A stretch of 39,704 nucleotides of DNA from Bacteroidales bacterium (GTDB lineage: Bacteria > Bacteroidota > Bacteroidia > Bacteroidales > UBA10428), in the NCBI GenBank assembly GCA_016929525.1, contig JAFGIP010000047.1, positions 1 through 39,704 of the forward strand. The letters run 5' to 3'. Shown piece after piece: positions 1-8,762 of the stretch (the first letter of the stretch is position 1; each line of letters begins with the position of its first letter). The notes beneath the pieces were generated by a model that was given only the letters and a program-made list of their open reading frames with translations, did no database searches and was not told where the DNA came from. Both the position numbers and the translations under genes were made by a program.

Positions 1-68
1 CGAACCTGCACGACCTTGCGGCCACTAGTCCCTGAAACTAGCGCGTCTACCAATTCCGCCATCTGGGC
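1..68 (-). tRNA. tRNA-Leu (anticodon CAG), 3' end cut by window edge
   Basis: Read on the minus strand from 68, the sequence gives a class II leucine tRNA. It has a 7-base acceptor strand GCCCAGA, then T8 and a D arm with the GGCGGAATTGGTAGACGC pattern typical of tRNA-Leu. The 5-bp anticodon stem CTAGT/ACTAG closes the loop TTCAGGG, and the anticodon CAG lies at 34-32. A variable arm follows and the T arm begins (GGTTCG). The last part of the T arm and the acceptor 3' strand lie outside the window. It decodes CUG. Confidence 0.95.
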
Positions 69-136
69 AATTTCTTTATTTCAATGAACTGCTATCTAAA
101 TACTTTTATAAATAATTCTATCATTTCCCTTTCAAT

Positions 137-163
137 GATGGCGGGAGCTGTGGTTCCGTCATC
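137..163. other. hairpin in the tRNA-Leu leader
   Basis: Arms GATGGCGG (137-144) and CCGTCATC (156-163) pair over 8 bp with one G-T, around an 11-base loop. The hairpin lies between the minus-strand -7 box at 185-192 and the tRNA at 68, so it would be in the tRNA leader. On the plus strand it is followed by CGGGC and six T, so it could act as a plus-strand terminator, but no plus-strand gene ends here. Its function is unknown. Confidence 0.4.
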
Positions 164-184
164 CGGGCTTTTTTATAAGGTGTG

Positions 185-192
185 CAAAGATA
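185..192 (-). promoter_or_regulatory. -7 promoter element TATCTTTG for tRNA-Leu
   Basis: On the minus strand this reads TATCTTTGC, a full match to the Bacteroidota -7 consensus TAnnTTTG. It faces the tRNA-Leu gene about 115 bases downstream. No convincing -33 TTTG was found. Assignment to the tRNA is by orientation and by the lack of another minus-strand gene between them. Confidence 0.55.
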
Positions 193-223
193 TAAAAATA
201 TAATAACAGCATAAATACATTAA

Positions 224-256
224 TAAAAAAAGCCGGAAAGCTAATTTTCCCGGCTT
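224..256 (-). terminator. rho-independent terminator after the PKD lipoprotein gene
   Basis: Arms AAGCCGG (230-236) and CCGGCTT (250-256) pair over 7 bp and are extended by AAA/TTT across one bulged C, with a small loop. On the minus strand the hairpin is followed by six T (plus-strand A at 225-230). It sits about 30 bases past the stop of the lipoprotein gene that ends at 286. Confidence 0.75.
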
Positions 257-285
257 CGACGCATACTTTTTTTGATACCCCAAGA

Positions 286-999
286 TTATTTAGATACGTC
301 TATTTCCATAAACGTACGTTTCTGTCTTTTTATTTTATCGGCTTGCACATTATCTCTTATTCTCTCCCTTTTCTGAGCAGATGGTGGATAATAATCAACC
401 CATGCAATAAATGTATTGTATTGGTCAACATTCAACGGTTGAGTTGTAACGAATCCCGGATCATCTTCACGGAGTAACCAATTATCATAATATTCATGCC
501 AAACATCAACATAATATCGTTGTGGTAATAATCCTGTAAACAAAACTACCCCATAACTATCTGTAAAACCTTCAACTACCAAATTGGTCTCGTTATCCCA
601 ATCACCAAGTGATGGATATAATCTAACAGAAGCACCCGGAACAATATAATTGATTACATAACTCGGATTCCATTCAGCGACCGTAATCTCAAGTACTTCA
701 TCATAAACCTCAATTGTCATATATGCTATGTCTCTATTCCCATCACTGGAATATACAGTTAGACTAACTTCATAAATACCTTTGTGTGTATATGAATGTA
801 CCGGATTACGTTCTGTCGATACGATACCATCATCAAAGTTCCAACGATAAGAAACTGCGTTATCAGAACGATTATAGAATTGTATCACCTCATATGTTGT
901 TACAATTCTGTAATTTACTGAGAAATCGGCATAGGGATATGTTTCGCAACCCACCAGAATGATTATGCTTAATATTGTAATAGTAAATAACCTTTTCAT
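286..999 (-). CDS. PKD-domain lipoprotein
   Basis: A 237-residue protein with a lipoprotein signal peptide: short basic N-terminus, hydrophobic stretch and lipobox LVGC with Cys18 as the lipidated residue. Residues about 24-98 form a PKD domain, an Ig-like fold of extracellular proteins. The signature WNFDDG, then P-x-H-x-Y and G-x-Y-x-V-x-L-x-V, is clear. The C-terminal half is a second, probably beta-rich domain that I do not recognise. The ATG at 999 gives a complete signal peptide and no Shine-Dalgarno is visible. The gene has its own terminator and is separated by 94 bases from the peptidase gene upstream, so it is probably its own transcript. The role is unknown; PKD domains usually mediate protein or carbohydrate contacts at the cell surface. 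Confidence 0.85.
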   Translation of the reverse strand: MKRLFTITILSIIILVGCETYPYADFSVNYRIVTTYEVIQFYNRSDNAVSYRWNFDDGIVSTERNPVHSYTHKGIYEVSLTVYSSDGNRDIAYMTIEVYDEVLEITVAEWNPSYVINYIVPGASVRLYPSLGDWDNETNLVVEGFTDSYGVVLFTGLLPQRYYVDVWHEYYDNWLLREDDPGFVTTQPLNVDQYNTFIAWVDYYPPSAQKRERIRDNVQADKIKRQKRTFMEIDVSK

Positions 1000-1093
1000 C
1001 GCTATAACAATTTATTTTAAAAGATAATTTTTTCAAATGTTGTGCCAAAGCAAGATCTTACAATTAATATTCAGTAATTCAAGCTTTTATATG

Positions 1094-3271
1094 TTATAAA
1101 TTATCGATAATATATTGAGTCATACGTGCATAAAGATGGTAAGTTGTATTTTCACCATAGATTCCATGATTTTTATTCGGATATAACTGTATTTCAAACT
1201 GTTTATTTGCATCAACAAGTTTATTTATCAGTTCCATAGAATTCTGCAAATGAACATTATCATCTGCAGTACCATGTATTAGTAACAATTTACCCTCTAA
1301 TTTTTCTATATGATTGATAGGTGAATTTTCGTCGTAACCATTTGGATTTTCCTGTGGAGTTCTCATAAATCTTTCCGTATAAATTGTATCGTAATATCTC
1401 CAGTTGGTTACCGGTGCTACTGCAATTCCCATAGAAAAAATGTGATTACCTTTTGTTAAACAAAGCAAACTCATATATCCGCCATAACTCCAACCGAAGA
1501 TTCCGATGCGCTCACTGTCGACATATGATTTTAAAGCCATATATTCTGCCAGAGCAATCTGGTCTTCGGTTTCCAGTTTACCAAGCTGCATATAGGTTGA
1601 TTTCTTAAATTCATTGCCTCTTCTATCAGTTCCTCGGTTATCAGTACATACAATTATATATCCTTTTTGAGCAAGTAACTGAAACCATGATAAATAGTAA
1701 TCCCACCTGTCAAGTACCAGTTGTGATTCGGGTCCTCCATAAACATAAACAAGTACAGGGTATTTTTTTTGTCTGTCAAAATCCGGCGGCAATATTTTAT
1801 AAGCGTTTAAAATTGTACCATCAACTGTAAAAAATGTAAAAAATTCCTTTTTTGAAAAACCATATTCCGTTACCCTCTCTTTAATTTCAATATTGTCTTC
1901 AATAACTCTTATTTTTTTCTTATCTGAATTATAAATCTCTGCTTCAGGAGGAGAATTTGCATCGGAATGTTTAAGAATATAATAATCAAATGTACTACTG
2001 AATATAATATCATTAACACCGTGCTTTATTGAGATCTTAGTTTTAGCTGTTCCATCAGGTTTGATCGAATAAACATGACTTTCAAGTGGTGAATTTTCAC
2101 CTGCTGTGTATATAATCCTTTTATTGTATTCATCATAATCTACCAAATCGTCAACCTCCCAGTTACCAAAAGTAATCTGATTAATAAAATCTCCTTTGAT
2201 ATTATACCTGTACAAATGTCTGAATCCGTCTCTTTCGCTCATAATGATAGCTTGCGCCCCTGAATCAATAAAGGTTATAAAATCGTCAGTAAATTCTGAA
2301 AGATATTTATCATCATGTTCAGAATACAACACATAATTATCACCTGTATTTGATTCGCAGATTAACAATTGTGCATTATTTTGAAGTCTGTTTAATGTTG
2401 TAATACAGATTTTCTTCGAGTCTGGCAACCATTTAATACGAGGTATATACCTTTCTTCTTCAGTCTCTGTTTTCATTTTTTGTATATTTCCATTTACCAG
2501 GTCATATACATAAATATCAACAACAGAGTTCTCCTCCCCTGCTTTTGGATATTTATATTCGTACCATTCAGGGTATAATCCGTTGTAAAGTGTCATTTTA
2601 AACTCCTTCACATTGCTCTCATCAAACCTGTAAAAAGCTATTTTTCTGCTGTCTGGCGACCAGTAGTAGCCTGATTTTAATGTAAACTCTTCCTCATATA
2701 CCCAGTCGGGTATGCCATTTATAATCTTACCTTTTTGACCATCGCTGGTTATCTGGGTTATTTTACTTGTAGTCAGATCCTTGAAATACAAATTGTTATC
2801 ATAAACAAATGCGACTTTTCTACCATCGGGAGATAACTGTACATTTTGTTGTATTCCTTCAGAAAAAACAGGAATAAGCTTATTATTATCAATATTATAG
2901 ACATAATAATTTGATACAGAAGAATGCCTGTAAATATTTTGTTGTTCAGTTGAAATAAGCAAAACCGATTCATCTGAGCTGAAAGAATACTCTTCAATTA
3001 TATTGATTTTACCAGTTTCATCCATATCGATTTGAAATATTACTGATATCTTTTCTCCGGTTTCATAACTATATTTAACGATCGAGTCATAATTTTCAAG
3101 AACGGTATAATGAATACCATCACTCATAGACTTAAAATCTTCAAGATAATTTGGATAAAAAATGTAATTTTTATAAATATCTTCAAGTGTTATCTTTTTA
3201 GCAGCTGCTAATGAAATATTAATAAATAAAGCAACTATGACCGGCAGGTAAAACTTTTTAAAGAATTTCAT
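1094..3271 (-). CDS. dipeptidyl-peptidase IV-like S9 serine peptidase
   Basis: A 725-residue exported peptidase of family S9 that should release N-terminal dipeptides in the periplasm. A signal peptide covers about residues 1-24 (cleavage near LAAA). The N-terminal half is the DPP IV beta-propeller; it contains WVYEEEF, where Glu194-Glu195 match the pair that anchors the substrate amino terminus. The C-terminal alpha/beta hydrolase domain has nucleophile Ser595 in GWSYGGY, Asp670 in ADDNV and His702 in NKNHGI. The spacing of these three is close to that of human DPP4. The length is normal for the bacterial family and all catalytic residues are present. The ATG at 3271 starts the signal peptide. 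Divergent from thrS; no operon partner is evident. Confidence 0.93.
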   Translation of the reverse strand: MKFFKKFYLPVIVALFINISLAAAKKITLEDIYKNYIFYPNYLEDFKSMSDGIHYTVLENYDSIVKYSYETGEKISVIFQIDMDETGKINIIEEYSFSSDESVLLISTEQQNIYRHSSVSNYYVYNIDNNKLIPVFSEGIQQNVQLSPDGRKVAFVYDNNLYFKDLTTSKITQITSDGQKGKIINGIPDWVYEEEFTLKSGYYWSPDSRKIAFYRFDESNVKEFKMTLYNGLYPEWYEYKYPKAGEENSVVDIYVYDLVNGNIQKMKTETEEERYIPRIKWLPDSKKICITTLNRLQNNAQLLICESNTGDNYVLYSEHDDKYLSEFTDDFITFIDSGAQAIIMSERDGFRHLYRYNIKGDFINQITFGNWEVDDLVDYDEYNKRIIYTAGENSPLESHVYSIKPDGTAKTKISIKHGVNDIIFSSTFDYYILKHSDANSPPEAEIYNSDKKKIRVIEDNIEIKERVTEYGFSKKEFFTFFTVDGTILNAYKILPPDFDRQKKYPVLVYVYGGPESQLVLDRWDYYLSWFQLLAQKGYIIVCTDNRGTDRRGNEFKKSTYMQLGKLETEDQIALAEYMALKSYVDSERIGIFGWSYGGYMSLLCLTKGNHIFSMGIAVAPVTNWRYYDTIYTERFMRTPQENPNGYDENSPINHIEKLEGKLLLIHGTADDNVHLQNSMELINKLVDANKQFEIQLYPNKNHGIYGENTTYHLYARMTQYIIDNL

Positions 3272-3324
3272 GTTTTAAATTATAGTTTCTTTTGTTGCGA
3301 ACTACAGGCTAAATAGAGTTTTTA

Positions 3325-3332
3325 TATCTTTG
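3325..3332 (+). promoter_or_regulatory. -7 promoter element TATCTTTG upstream of thrS
   Basis: A full match to TAnnTTTG, followed by C as at several other promoters in this window. It lies 33 bases before the thrS ATG, so it would give a short leader. A clear -33 TTTG at 19-21 bases upstream was not found. It probably drives the thrS-infC-rpmI-rplT operon. Confidence 0.6.
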
Positions 3333-3365
3333 CAGCCCATTGATTTATTATAAATAATAAAACTA

Positions 3366-5309
3366 ATGATAAAAATTACATTTCCCGACAATTCTGTTCG
3401 GGAATATCAGGAAGGGATTACCGGTTATGAAATTGCCAGGAACATTAGCAATAGTCTGGCAAAGGAAGTGGTTTCGGTTAGTGTAAATGAAGAAATTTGG
3501 GATATTAACAGACCAATAAAAAATGATGCTCATATACGTTTACATAAATTTGAAGATAATGAAGGAAAACTTGCATTCTGGCACTCATCTGCACATTTGA
3601 TGGCTGAAGCATTGGAATCGTTATACCCCGGAATTAAATTTGGCATTGGCCCGGCGATCGAAAACGGTTTCTATTATGATGTTGATCCTGGTGATGGGGT
3701 TACTATTACTGATTCTGATCTGCCACGTATTGAAGAAAAAATGAAAGAACTTGCAGGGCATAATAATAAATATGTTCGTGAAGAAATCAGCAAAAAAGAT
3801 GTGTTGAATCTATTCAAAAATAAAGGTGATGAGTATAAAACAGAGTTAATCAGCGAATTGGAAGACGGTACCATATCTACATATAAACAGGGAAATTTTA
3901 TTGATCTGTGCAGAGGTCCACACCTACCCGATACAAGCTACATTAAAGCAATAAAGTTACTAAGTGTTGCTGGTGCATACTGGAGAGGTGATGAAAAACG
4001 TAAACAGCTGACCAGAATATACGGTATAACATTTCCAAAACAAAAATTGCTGGATGAATACCTTGATTTACTTGAACAGGCAAAAGCACGCGATCATCGA
4101 AAAATTGGGAAAGAGCTTGAATTATTTACCTTCAGTCAGACCGTTGGGCAAGGTTTACCTTTATGGTTACCAAAAGGAGCTGCATTAAAAGAGCGATTAC
4201 AGGATTTCCTTAAAAAGGTTCAACGTAAATATGGTTACGAACTTGTTATGACACCTCATATTGGTCATAAAGAGTTATATGTAACTTCAGGACATTACGC
4301 CAAATATGGCAAGGATTCTTTTCAACCAATTCATACACCGCAGGAAGGTGAAGAATACTTGTTAAAACCTATGAACTGTCCACATCACTGTGAAATTTAT
4401 AAAAGTAAACCACGCTCATATAGAGATCTGCCAGTAAGAATGGCAGAATTCGGAACAGTTTACCGGTATGAAATGAGTGGTGAACTGCATGGTTTGACTA
4501 GAGTTAGGGGATTTACACAGGATGACGCACACATTTTTTGTAGACCTGATCAGCTAAAAGATGAATTTAAAAAAGTAATTGATATTATTCTGTATATTTT
4601 CAAAACGCTCGATTTTGAAGATTTCATGACACAGGTTTCACTTCGTGATAAAGATGACAAGGATAAGTATATCGGAACTGATGAAAATTGGGAGAAAGCC
4701 GAAAAGGCAATTATTGATGCAACCGAAGAGAAAGGACTGGAAACAAATGTAGTATATGGCGAGGCTGCTTTTTATGGACCAAAACTCGACTTTATGGTAA
4801 AAGATGCTATTGGAAGAAGTTGGCAATTAGGTACAATTCAGGTCGATTATAATCTGCCTGACAGGTTTGAACTTGAATATACCGGGAGCGATGATCAGAA
4901 ACATCGTCCTGTGATGATCCACAGAGCACCATTTGGATCGATGGAGCGTTTCATTGCTGTTTTAATCGAACATACTGCCGGTAAATTCCCGTTATGGCTT
5001 ACTCCGGAGCAGGTAATTGTTCTGCCAATAAGTGAAAAATACCACGATTATGCCGAAAAAGTTTTAAATTTTCTAAATAATTACGATATTCGCAGCCTGA
5101 TTGATACCAGGAGTGAAAAAATTGGTAAAAAGATCAGAGAGAGTGAGTTAAGACGTATTCCGTATTTGCTCATTATTGGCGAAAAAGAAGTTTCAGAAGG
5201 CACAGTTGCCGTTCGCCGTCAGGGTGAAGGTGATAAAGGTACTATGAAACTGGAAGATTTCGCCGATTTTATATTGAAAGAAGTAGAAAAACAAGTAGCC
5301 GAGGTTTAA
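3366..5309 (+). CDS. thrS: threonine--tRNA ligase
   Basis: Class II threonyl-tRNA synthetase, 647 residues and full length. The N-terminal TGS domain covers about residues 1-62. The editing domain that removes mischarged serine has its four metal-type residues: His73 and His77 in HSSAH, Cys182 and His186 in CRGPH. The catalytic core (about 240-535) has the zinc ligand Cys338 in MNCPHHC, motif 2 around [17 protein letters not shown], and motif 3 in [13 protein letters not shown] with His519 as a likely zinc ligand. The anticodon-binding domain ends the protein. The ATG at 3366 begins the TGS fold; no Shine-Dalgarno precedes it. First gene of a thrS-infC-rpmI-rplT operon, an order also conserved in Proteobacteria and Firmicutes. 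Confidence 0.98.
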   Translation: MIKITFPDNSVREYQEGITGYEIARNISNSLAKEVVSVSVNEEIWDINRPIKNDAHIRLHKFEDNEGKLAFWHSSAHLMAEALESLYPGIKFGIGPAIENGFYYDVDPGDGVTITDSDLPRIEEKMKELAGHNNKYVREEISKKDVLNLFKNKGDEYKTELISELEDGTISTYKQGNFIDLCRGPHLPDTSYIKAIKLLSVAGAYWRGDEKRKQLTRIYGITFPKQKLLDEYLDLLEQAKARDHRKIGKELELFTFSQTVGQGLPLWLPKGAALKERLQDFLKKVQRKYGYELVMTPHIGHKELYVTSGHYAKYGKDSFQPIHTPQEGEEYLLKPMNCPHHCEIYKSKPRSYRDLPVRMAEFGTVYRYEMSGELHGLTRVRGFTQDDAHIFCRPDQLKDEFKKVIDIILYIFKTLDFEDFMTQVSLRDKDDKDKYIGTDENWEKAEKAIIDATEEKGLETNVVYGEAAFYGPKLDFMVKDAIGRSWQLGTIQVDYNLPDRFELEYTGSDDQKHRPVMIHRAPFGSMERFIAVLIEHTAGKFPLWLTPEQVIVLPISEKYHDYAEKVLNFLNNYDIRSLIDTRSEKIGKKIRESELRRIPYLLIIGEKEVSEGTVAVRRQGEGDKGTMKLEDFADFILKEVEKQVAEV

Positions 5310-5327
5310 TTTTGTTTAACTAATTAT

Positions 5328-5333
5328 AGGAGG
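5328..5333 (+). promoter_or_regulatory. full Shine-Dalgarno AGGAGG that sets the infC start
   Basis: AGGAGG is followed by an 8-base spacer (5334-5341) and then ATA at 5342. The spacing is ideal for that ATA and too short (2 bases) for the other in-frame ATA at 5336. Most genes in this window have no such sequence, so it is the main evidence for the infC start. Confidence 0.8.
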
Positions 5334-5341
5334 ACATAACA

Positions 5342-5920
5342 ATAGCCGGACCAAATTACAAAAAAGGGGGTGGTGGATTTCACAGGTCTAAAGATCAAAC
5401 CCCACAATTTGCAATAAATGAAAGGATAAGGGCCAAAACGGTAAGAGTTGTTGGCGACAATTTTGATAAACCAGGAGTTTACTCTATTGATGAAGCCTTA
5501 AAAATAGCAGATGAACTGGAACTTGACCTTGTTGAAATATCGCCAAATGCCGATCCTCCTGTTTGCAAAGTAATTGACTACCAAAAGTTTCTTTATCAGC
5601 AAAAAAAGAAACAAAAAGAAATAAAAGCAAAAACTACCAAAGTTGTAGTAAAAGAAATACGATTTGGACCACATACCGATGAACACGATTACAATTTTAA
5701 ACTAAAGCACGCTATTAAATTTTTAGAAGACGGAGCAAAAGTAAAAGCATATGTATTCTTTAAAGGAAGAACAATAGTATATAAAGAGGACGGAGAAATA
5801 TTATTACTTAGGCTTGCCCAGGATCTGGAGGAATATGGTAAGGTTGAACAAATGCCACGCCTCGAAGGAAAAAGAATGATAATAATATTATCTCCAAAAT
5901 CTATAAAGAAGAAAAATTAA
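5342..5920 (+). CDS. infC: translation initiation factor IF-3, non-canonical ATA start
   Basis: The 5342-5920 frame encodes a complete 192-residue IF-3, which binds the 30S subunit and monitors start-codon choice. After a short Gly-rich tail come the N-terminal domain ([15 protein letters not shown], then [18 protein letters not shown]), a Lys-rich linker, and the C-terminal domain with [17 protein letters not shown] and VFFKGR. The frame has a TAG stop at 5327-5329 and contains no ATG, GTG or TTG before the conserved region. The first in-frame ATG is near 5851, far inside the gene. Translation must therefore begin at a rare codon, and ATA at 5342 fits the AGGAGG spacing. Escherichia coli infC starts at AUU and is self-regulated through it; the same logic is likely here. 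It follows thrS by 32 bases. Confidence 0.93.
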   Translation: MAGPNYKKGGGGFHRSKDQTPQFAINERIRAKTVRVVGDNFDKPGVYSIDEALKIADELELDLVEISPNADPPVCKVIDYQKFLYQQKKKQKEIKAKTTKVVVKEIRFGPHTDEHDYNFKLKHAIKFLEDGAKVKAYVFFKGRTIVYKEDGEILLLRLAQDLEEYGKVEQMPRLEGKRMIIILSPKSIKKKN

Positions 5921-5936
5921 AACAGGAGAAATAAAA

Positions 5937-6134
5937 ATGCCTAAAATGAAGACAAATCCGGGGGCAAAAAAAAGATTTTCACTTACCGGATCAGGAAAAA
6001 TTAAAAGAAAGCATGCTTATAAAAGTCATATTCTGACTAAAAAATCGAAAAAAAGAAAAAGAAATCTCGGTCATTTCGGTCAGGTAGATAAATCTGATAA
6101 AGACAGTATCAAGCTGCTTTTAGCTATGAAATAA
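5937..6134 (+). CDS. rpmI: 50S ribosomal protein bL35
   Basis: A 65-residue, strongly basic protein with the bL35 pattern: [20 protein letters not shown], then [16 protein letters not shown] near the middle. It is a structural protein of the large ribosomal subunit. The ATG at 5937 follows AGGAG (5924-5928) with an 8-base spacer, so this gene, like infC, shows a Shine-Dalgarno. It starts 16 bases after the infC stop and belongs to the thrS-infC-rpmI-rplT operon. The length matches the family. Confidence 0.97.
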   Translation: MPKMKTNPGAKKRFSLTGSGKIKRKHAYKSHILTKKSKKRKRNLGHFGQVDKSDKDSIKLLLAMK

Positions 6135-6152
6135 TCTGTTTACTAAACAGAT
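6134..6152 (+). promoter_or_regulatory. hairpin between rpmI and rplT
   Basis: Arms ATCTGTTT (6134-6141) and AAACAGAT (6145-6152) form a perfect 8-bp stem with a 3-base loop, starting on the last base of the rpmI stop codon. No T-tract follows, so it is not a standard terminator. It opens an unusually long spacer (94 bases) before rplT. It may be part of an RNA site for L20 feedback or a processing site; this is inference. Confidence 0.45.
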
Positions 6153-6228
6153 ATGTTGAATCAGAATGAATTAGCATAAAAGAGTTCCAAAGCAGGGAAA
6201 CGCTAACCATTCACAAATTGAAATTAAA

Positions 6229-6573
6229 ATGCCAAGATCAGTAAATGCAGTAGCATCGAGAGCAAGAAGAAAAAAGATCCTTAAAGAAACCAAAGGATAT
6301 TTTGGTAGAAGAAAAAATGTATGGACTGTTGCAAAAAACGCCTATGAGAAAGGTTTACAGTATTCTTATCGCGACAGAAGGACAAAGAAAAGAAATTTCA
6401 GGGCCCTGTGGATACAAAGAATTAATGCCGGAGTAAGAAACCACGATATGTCTTATTCTGAGTTCATGGGTAAAATAAACAAGAAAGGTATACTTCTTAA
6501 CCGTAAAGTACTGGCTGATTTAGCCATGAATCACCCGGATGCTTTCGAAGCGGTTGTTAAAACAGTGAAATAA
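6229..6573 (+). CDS. rplT: 50S ribosomal protein bL20
   Basis: A 114-residue basic protein typical of bL20: [19 protein letters not shown] at the start, then [20 protein letters not shown], and [20 protein letters not shown]. bL20 binds 23S rRNA early in 50S assembly and in other bacteria represses its own operon. The ATG at 6229 has no Shine-Dalgarno. It lies 94 bases after rpmI, a longer gap than usual, and is followed by a strong terminator, so it is the last gene of the operon. Confidence 0.97.
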   Translation: MPRSVNAVASRARRKKILKETKGYFGRRKNVWTVAKNAYEKGLQYSYRDRRTKKRNFRALWIQRINAGVRNHDMSYSEFMGKINKKGILLNRKVLADLAMNHPDAFEAVVKTVK

Positions 6574-6593
6574 TATTATTCTTAAATATTCTT

Positions 6594-6630
6594 AAGGGAA
6601 GCATTTATTCTGCTTCCCTTTTTTATTTTT
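6594..6630 (+). terminator. rho-independent terminator of the thrS-rplT operon
   Basis: A perfect 10-bp stem, AAGGGAAGCA (6594-6603) and TGCTTCCCTT (6611-6620), has a 7-base loop and runs into a T-rich tract. It starts 20 bases after the rplT stop. The T-tract also contains the TATTTTTG box proposed as the dapB promoter. Confidence 0.9.
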
Positions 6631-6631
6631 G
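6624..6631 (+). promoter_or_regulatory. -7 promoter element TATTTTTG for dapB, inside the terminator tail
   Basis: A full TAnnTTTG match, 21 bases before the dapB ATG at 6653. It overlaps the T-tract of the upstream terminator. No clear -33 element was found. Confidence 0.5.
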
Positions 6632-6652
6632 ACAATAATTAAAATTTAATCT

Positions 6653-7372
6653 ATGAAAATTGCTTTATTAGGATATGGAAAGATGGGCAAAGAAATAGAA
6701 AAAATTGCCATCGCCAGAAATCACGAAATAGTACTAAAAATTGATATTGATAACACAGAAGATGGAACAGTTGAAAATATTGCAAAAGCGAATGTTGCAA
6801 TTGATTTTTCTGTTCCTGCAAGTGCTTATAATAATATAATGCTCTGCTTTAATGCTAATGTGCCTATAGTCTGTGGCACTACTGGCTGGCTCGATAAATT
6901 TGAAAATGTCGTTGAATATTGCAGAAAAAACAATCAAACATTTTTCTATGCCCCAAACTATAGTATCGGAGTTAATATTTTTTTTCGTTTAAACAGATAC
7001 CTTGCAAATTTAATGGACAAGTTTGAAAATTATAATGTTGAATTGAAAGAAACTCATCATATACATAAAATTGATGCTCCGAGTGGAACAGCATTAGAGC
7101 TTGCCGGAGATTTATTAAAATTCATTAACAGAAAAACCGAATGGAAATTGAATGAGGTGAATGATGAAAGTGAATTAAAAATTGAAACGATCCGGGAAGG
7201 AGAAGTGCCCGGGATTCATGAGATAAAATATGAATCAAAGGTAGATACCATTGAAATAAAACATTCGGCTAAAAACCGTATAGGTTTAGCAACTGGCGCA
7301 ATTCTGGCTGCTGAATTTATTCAACATAAAAAAGGTTATTTTAATATGGACCATCTGATGGATGCTCATTAA
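6653..7372 (+). CDS. dapB: 4-hydroxy-tetrahydrodipicolinate reductase
   Basis: A 239-residue DapB, which reduces hydroxy-tetrahydrodipicolinate with NAD(P)H in the lysine/diaminopimelate pathway. The N-terminal nucleotide-binding fold starts with GYGKMGKEI, followed by VCGTTGW. The substrate domain has [20 protein letters not shown], in which His135 and Lys139 correspond to the catalytic His and Lys of the Escherichia coli enzyme. The C-terminal [20 protein letters not shown] is also typical. Somewhat shorter than the 273-residue Escherichia coli protein, as is common in this phylum. It heads the dapB-lepB-lepB operon; its TAA overlaps the next ATG by one base. Confidence 0.96.
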   Translation: MKIALLGYGKMGKEIEKIAIARNHEIVLKIDIDNTEDGTVENIAKANVAIDFSVPASAYNNIMLCFNANVPIVCGTTGWLDKFENVVEYCRKNNQTFFYAPNYSIGVNIFFRLNRYLANLMDKFENYNVELKETHHIHKIDAPSGTALELAGDLLKFINRKTEWKLNEVNDESELKIETIREGEVPGIHEIKYESKVDTIEIKHSAKNRIGLATGAILAAEFIQHKKGYFNMDHLMDAH

Positions 7373-8748
7373 TGACAGTGAAGAAAATTATTAATAAAAT
7401 ACTACCCAAAGTTCGTAATCCATTTTTCAAACTATTTGTTGCTTCCGTTATTTACACATTTTTTGTTATATGGGTAGGAAATCTTTGGCTGCTCTCTGGT
7501 ATCATTATTCTCGCCGATCTGTTTCTTACTAAGTTTGTTAACTGGAGGTTCTGGAGAAAAAGAAAACCTGCCGGTAACAAATATAAATTCACAACCGAAT
7601 TATTCGACTCCCTGATCATTGCTGTATTTTTAGCAATTTTTATTCGTACATTTTTTCTCGAAGCATATACAATACCTACCTCCTCTATGGAAAAAACTCT
7701 TGTAGTGGGTGATTATATTTTTGTAAGTAAACTACGATTTGGTCCAAGATTACCAATTACTCCTGTTACTATTCCATTTACACATAATGTGATGCCATTT
7801 ACAAAAAACAGCAATCCCTTCTTTACGATAATTAACCTTCCATATGTCAGGCTGAAAGGACTTTCTAGTCCAAAACGAGGACAAGTAATTGTATTTAACT
7901 ATCCCGAAGGTGATACTGTAATAAAAAATTTGCCTAATAAGAGTTATTACCAAATGGTGAGGCAATATGGCCGTCAGTATATTAAAAATAATTACGAACT
8001 ACTATACCGCCCGGTTGATAAACGCGATAATTACACAAAAAGGGTAATCGGTTTACCTGGAGATACGGTCCAGATTACCCATGGTCGGGCTTATGCAAAT
8101 AATCATGCTGAAGAACTATCCAGGGGAAGTCAGTTTAATTACTCAGTAAAATCATCTGGCAGCAAAGCTGATACAATTCTGTTTCAAAAATTAGATGTCT
8201 CGCTGTACGATATTAATTTCAACGCTTATAATTCAATCTATAGCATCCCTCTTACCCGCGACATGTATCATAAACTGGTCGATTCAAGCTATTTCAAGGC
8301 TATTGTCAGGTATGAAAATATCGACCCGTCTTCAGTAAATAAACAGATCTTCCCTTTCAGCCCAAAATTTTACTGGACAGAAGATAATTTTGGACCTCTT
8401 GTTGTACCTGAGAAAAATATGACAGTTGATATAAATATTAGTAATTTACCTCTTTACGAAAGGATTATAACTATTTATGAATCAAACGATCTTAGAATTG
8501 AATATGATTCCTCAATTTATATCAATAATATTCTTACTGATCAATATACCTTCAAAATGAACTATTATTTTGTTTTAGGAGATAACCGCCATAATTCAAA
8601 CGATTCAAGGTACTGGGGATTTGTACCGGAAGATCATATTATTGGCAAAGCTACAATGGTTTGGTTATCCCTCGATAAAAATAAGAACTTGTTCCGCAAT
8701 ATAAGGTGGAATAAAATGTTTAAATTCATCCGCCAGAATAATAAATAA
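7372..8748 (+). CDS. lepB: signal peptidase I (first of two tandem copies)
   Basis: A 458-residue membrane protease that removes signal peptides on the outer face of the cytoplasmic membrane. Hydrophobic segments lie near residues 20-55 and 80-97. The catalytic serine is Ser105 in [10 protein letters not shown] and the general base is Lys223 in [11 protein letters not shown]. The C-terminal box [25 protein letters not shown] is intact. The protein is much longer than Escherichia coli LepB because about 118 residues separate Ser and Lys (55 there), and more sequence follows before the GDNR box. The ATG at 7372 overlaps the dapB stop by one base, so the two are translationally coupled. Confidence 0.95.
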   Translation: MTVKKIINKILPKVRNPFFKLFVASVIYTFFVIWVGNLWLLSGIIILADLFLTKFVNWRFWRKRKPAGNKYKFTTELFDSLIIAVFLAIFIRTFFLEAYTIPTSSMEKTLVVGDYIFVSKLRFGPRLPITPVTIPFTHNVMPFTKNSNPFFTIINLPYVRLKGLSSPKRGQVIVFNYPEGDTVIKNLPNKSYYQMVRQYGRQYIKNNYELLYRPVDKRDNYTKRVIGLPGDTVQITHGRAYANNHAEELSRGSQFNYSVKSSGSKADTILFQKLDVSLYDINFNAYNSIYSIPLTRDMYHKLVDSSYFKAIVRYENIDPSSVNKQIFPFSPKFYWTEDNFGPLVVPEKNMTVDINISNLPLYERIITIYESNDLRIEYDSSIYINNILTDQYTFKMNYYFVLGDNRHNSNDSRYWGFVPEDHIIGKATMVWLSLDKNKNLFRNIRWNKMFKFIRQNNK

Positions 8749-8762
8749 TTAATATCACAATA

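Noticed and set aside
121-162. 13-codon minus-strand frame (MTEPQLPPSLKGK) in the tRNA-Leu leader, as a leader peptide
   Set aside because: Too short to score, no ribosome binding site, and it holds only two Leu codons. Mentioned with the hairpin but not called as a gene.
5310-5341. A gene-free gap between thrS and rpmI
   Set aside because: The region holds a complete infC that lacks only a standard start codon.
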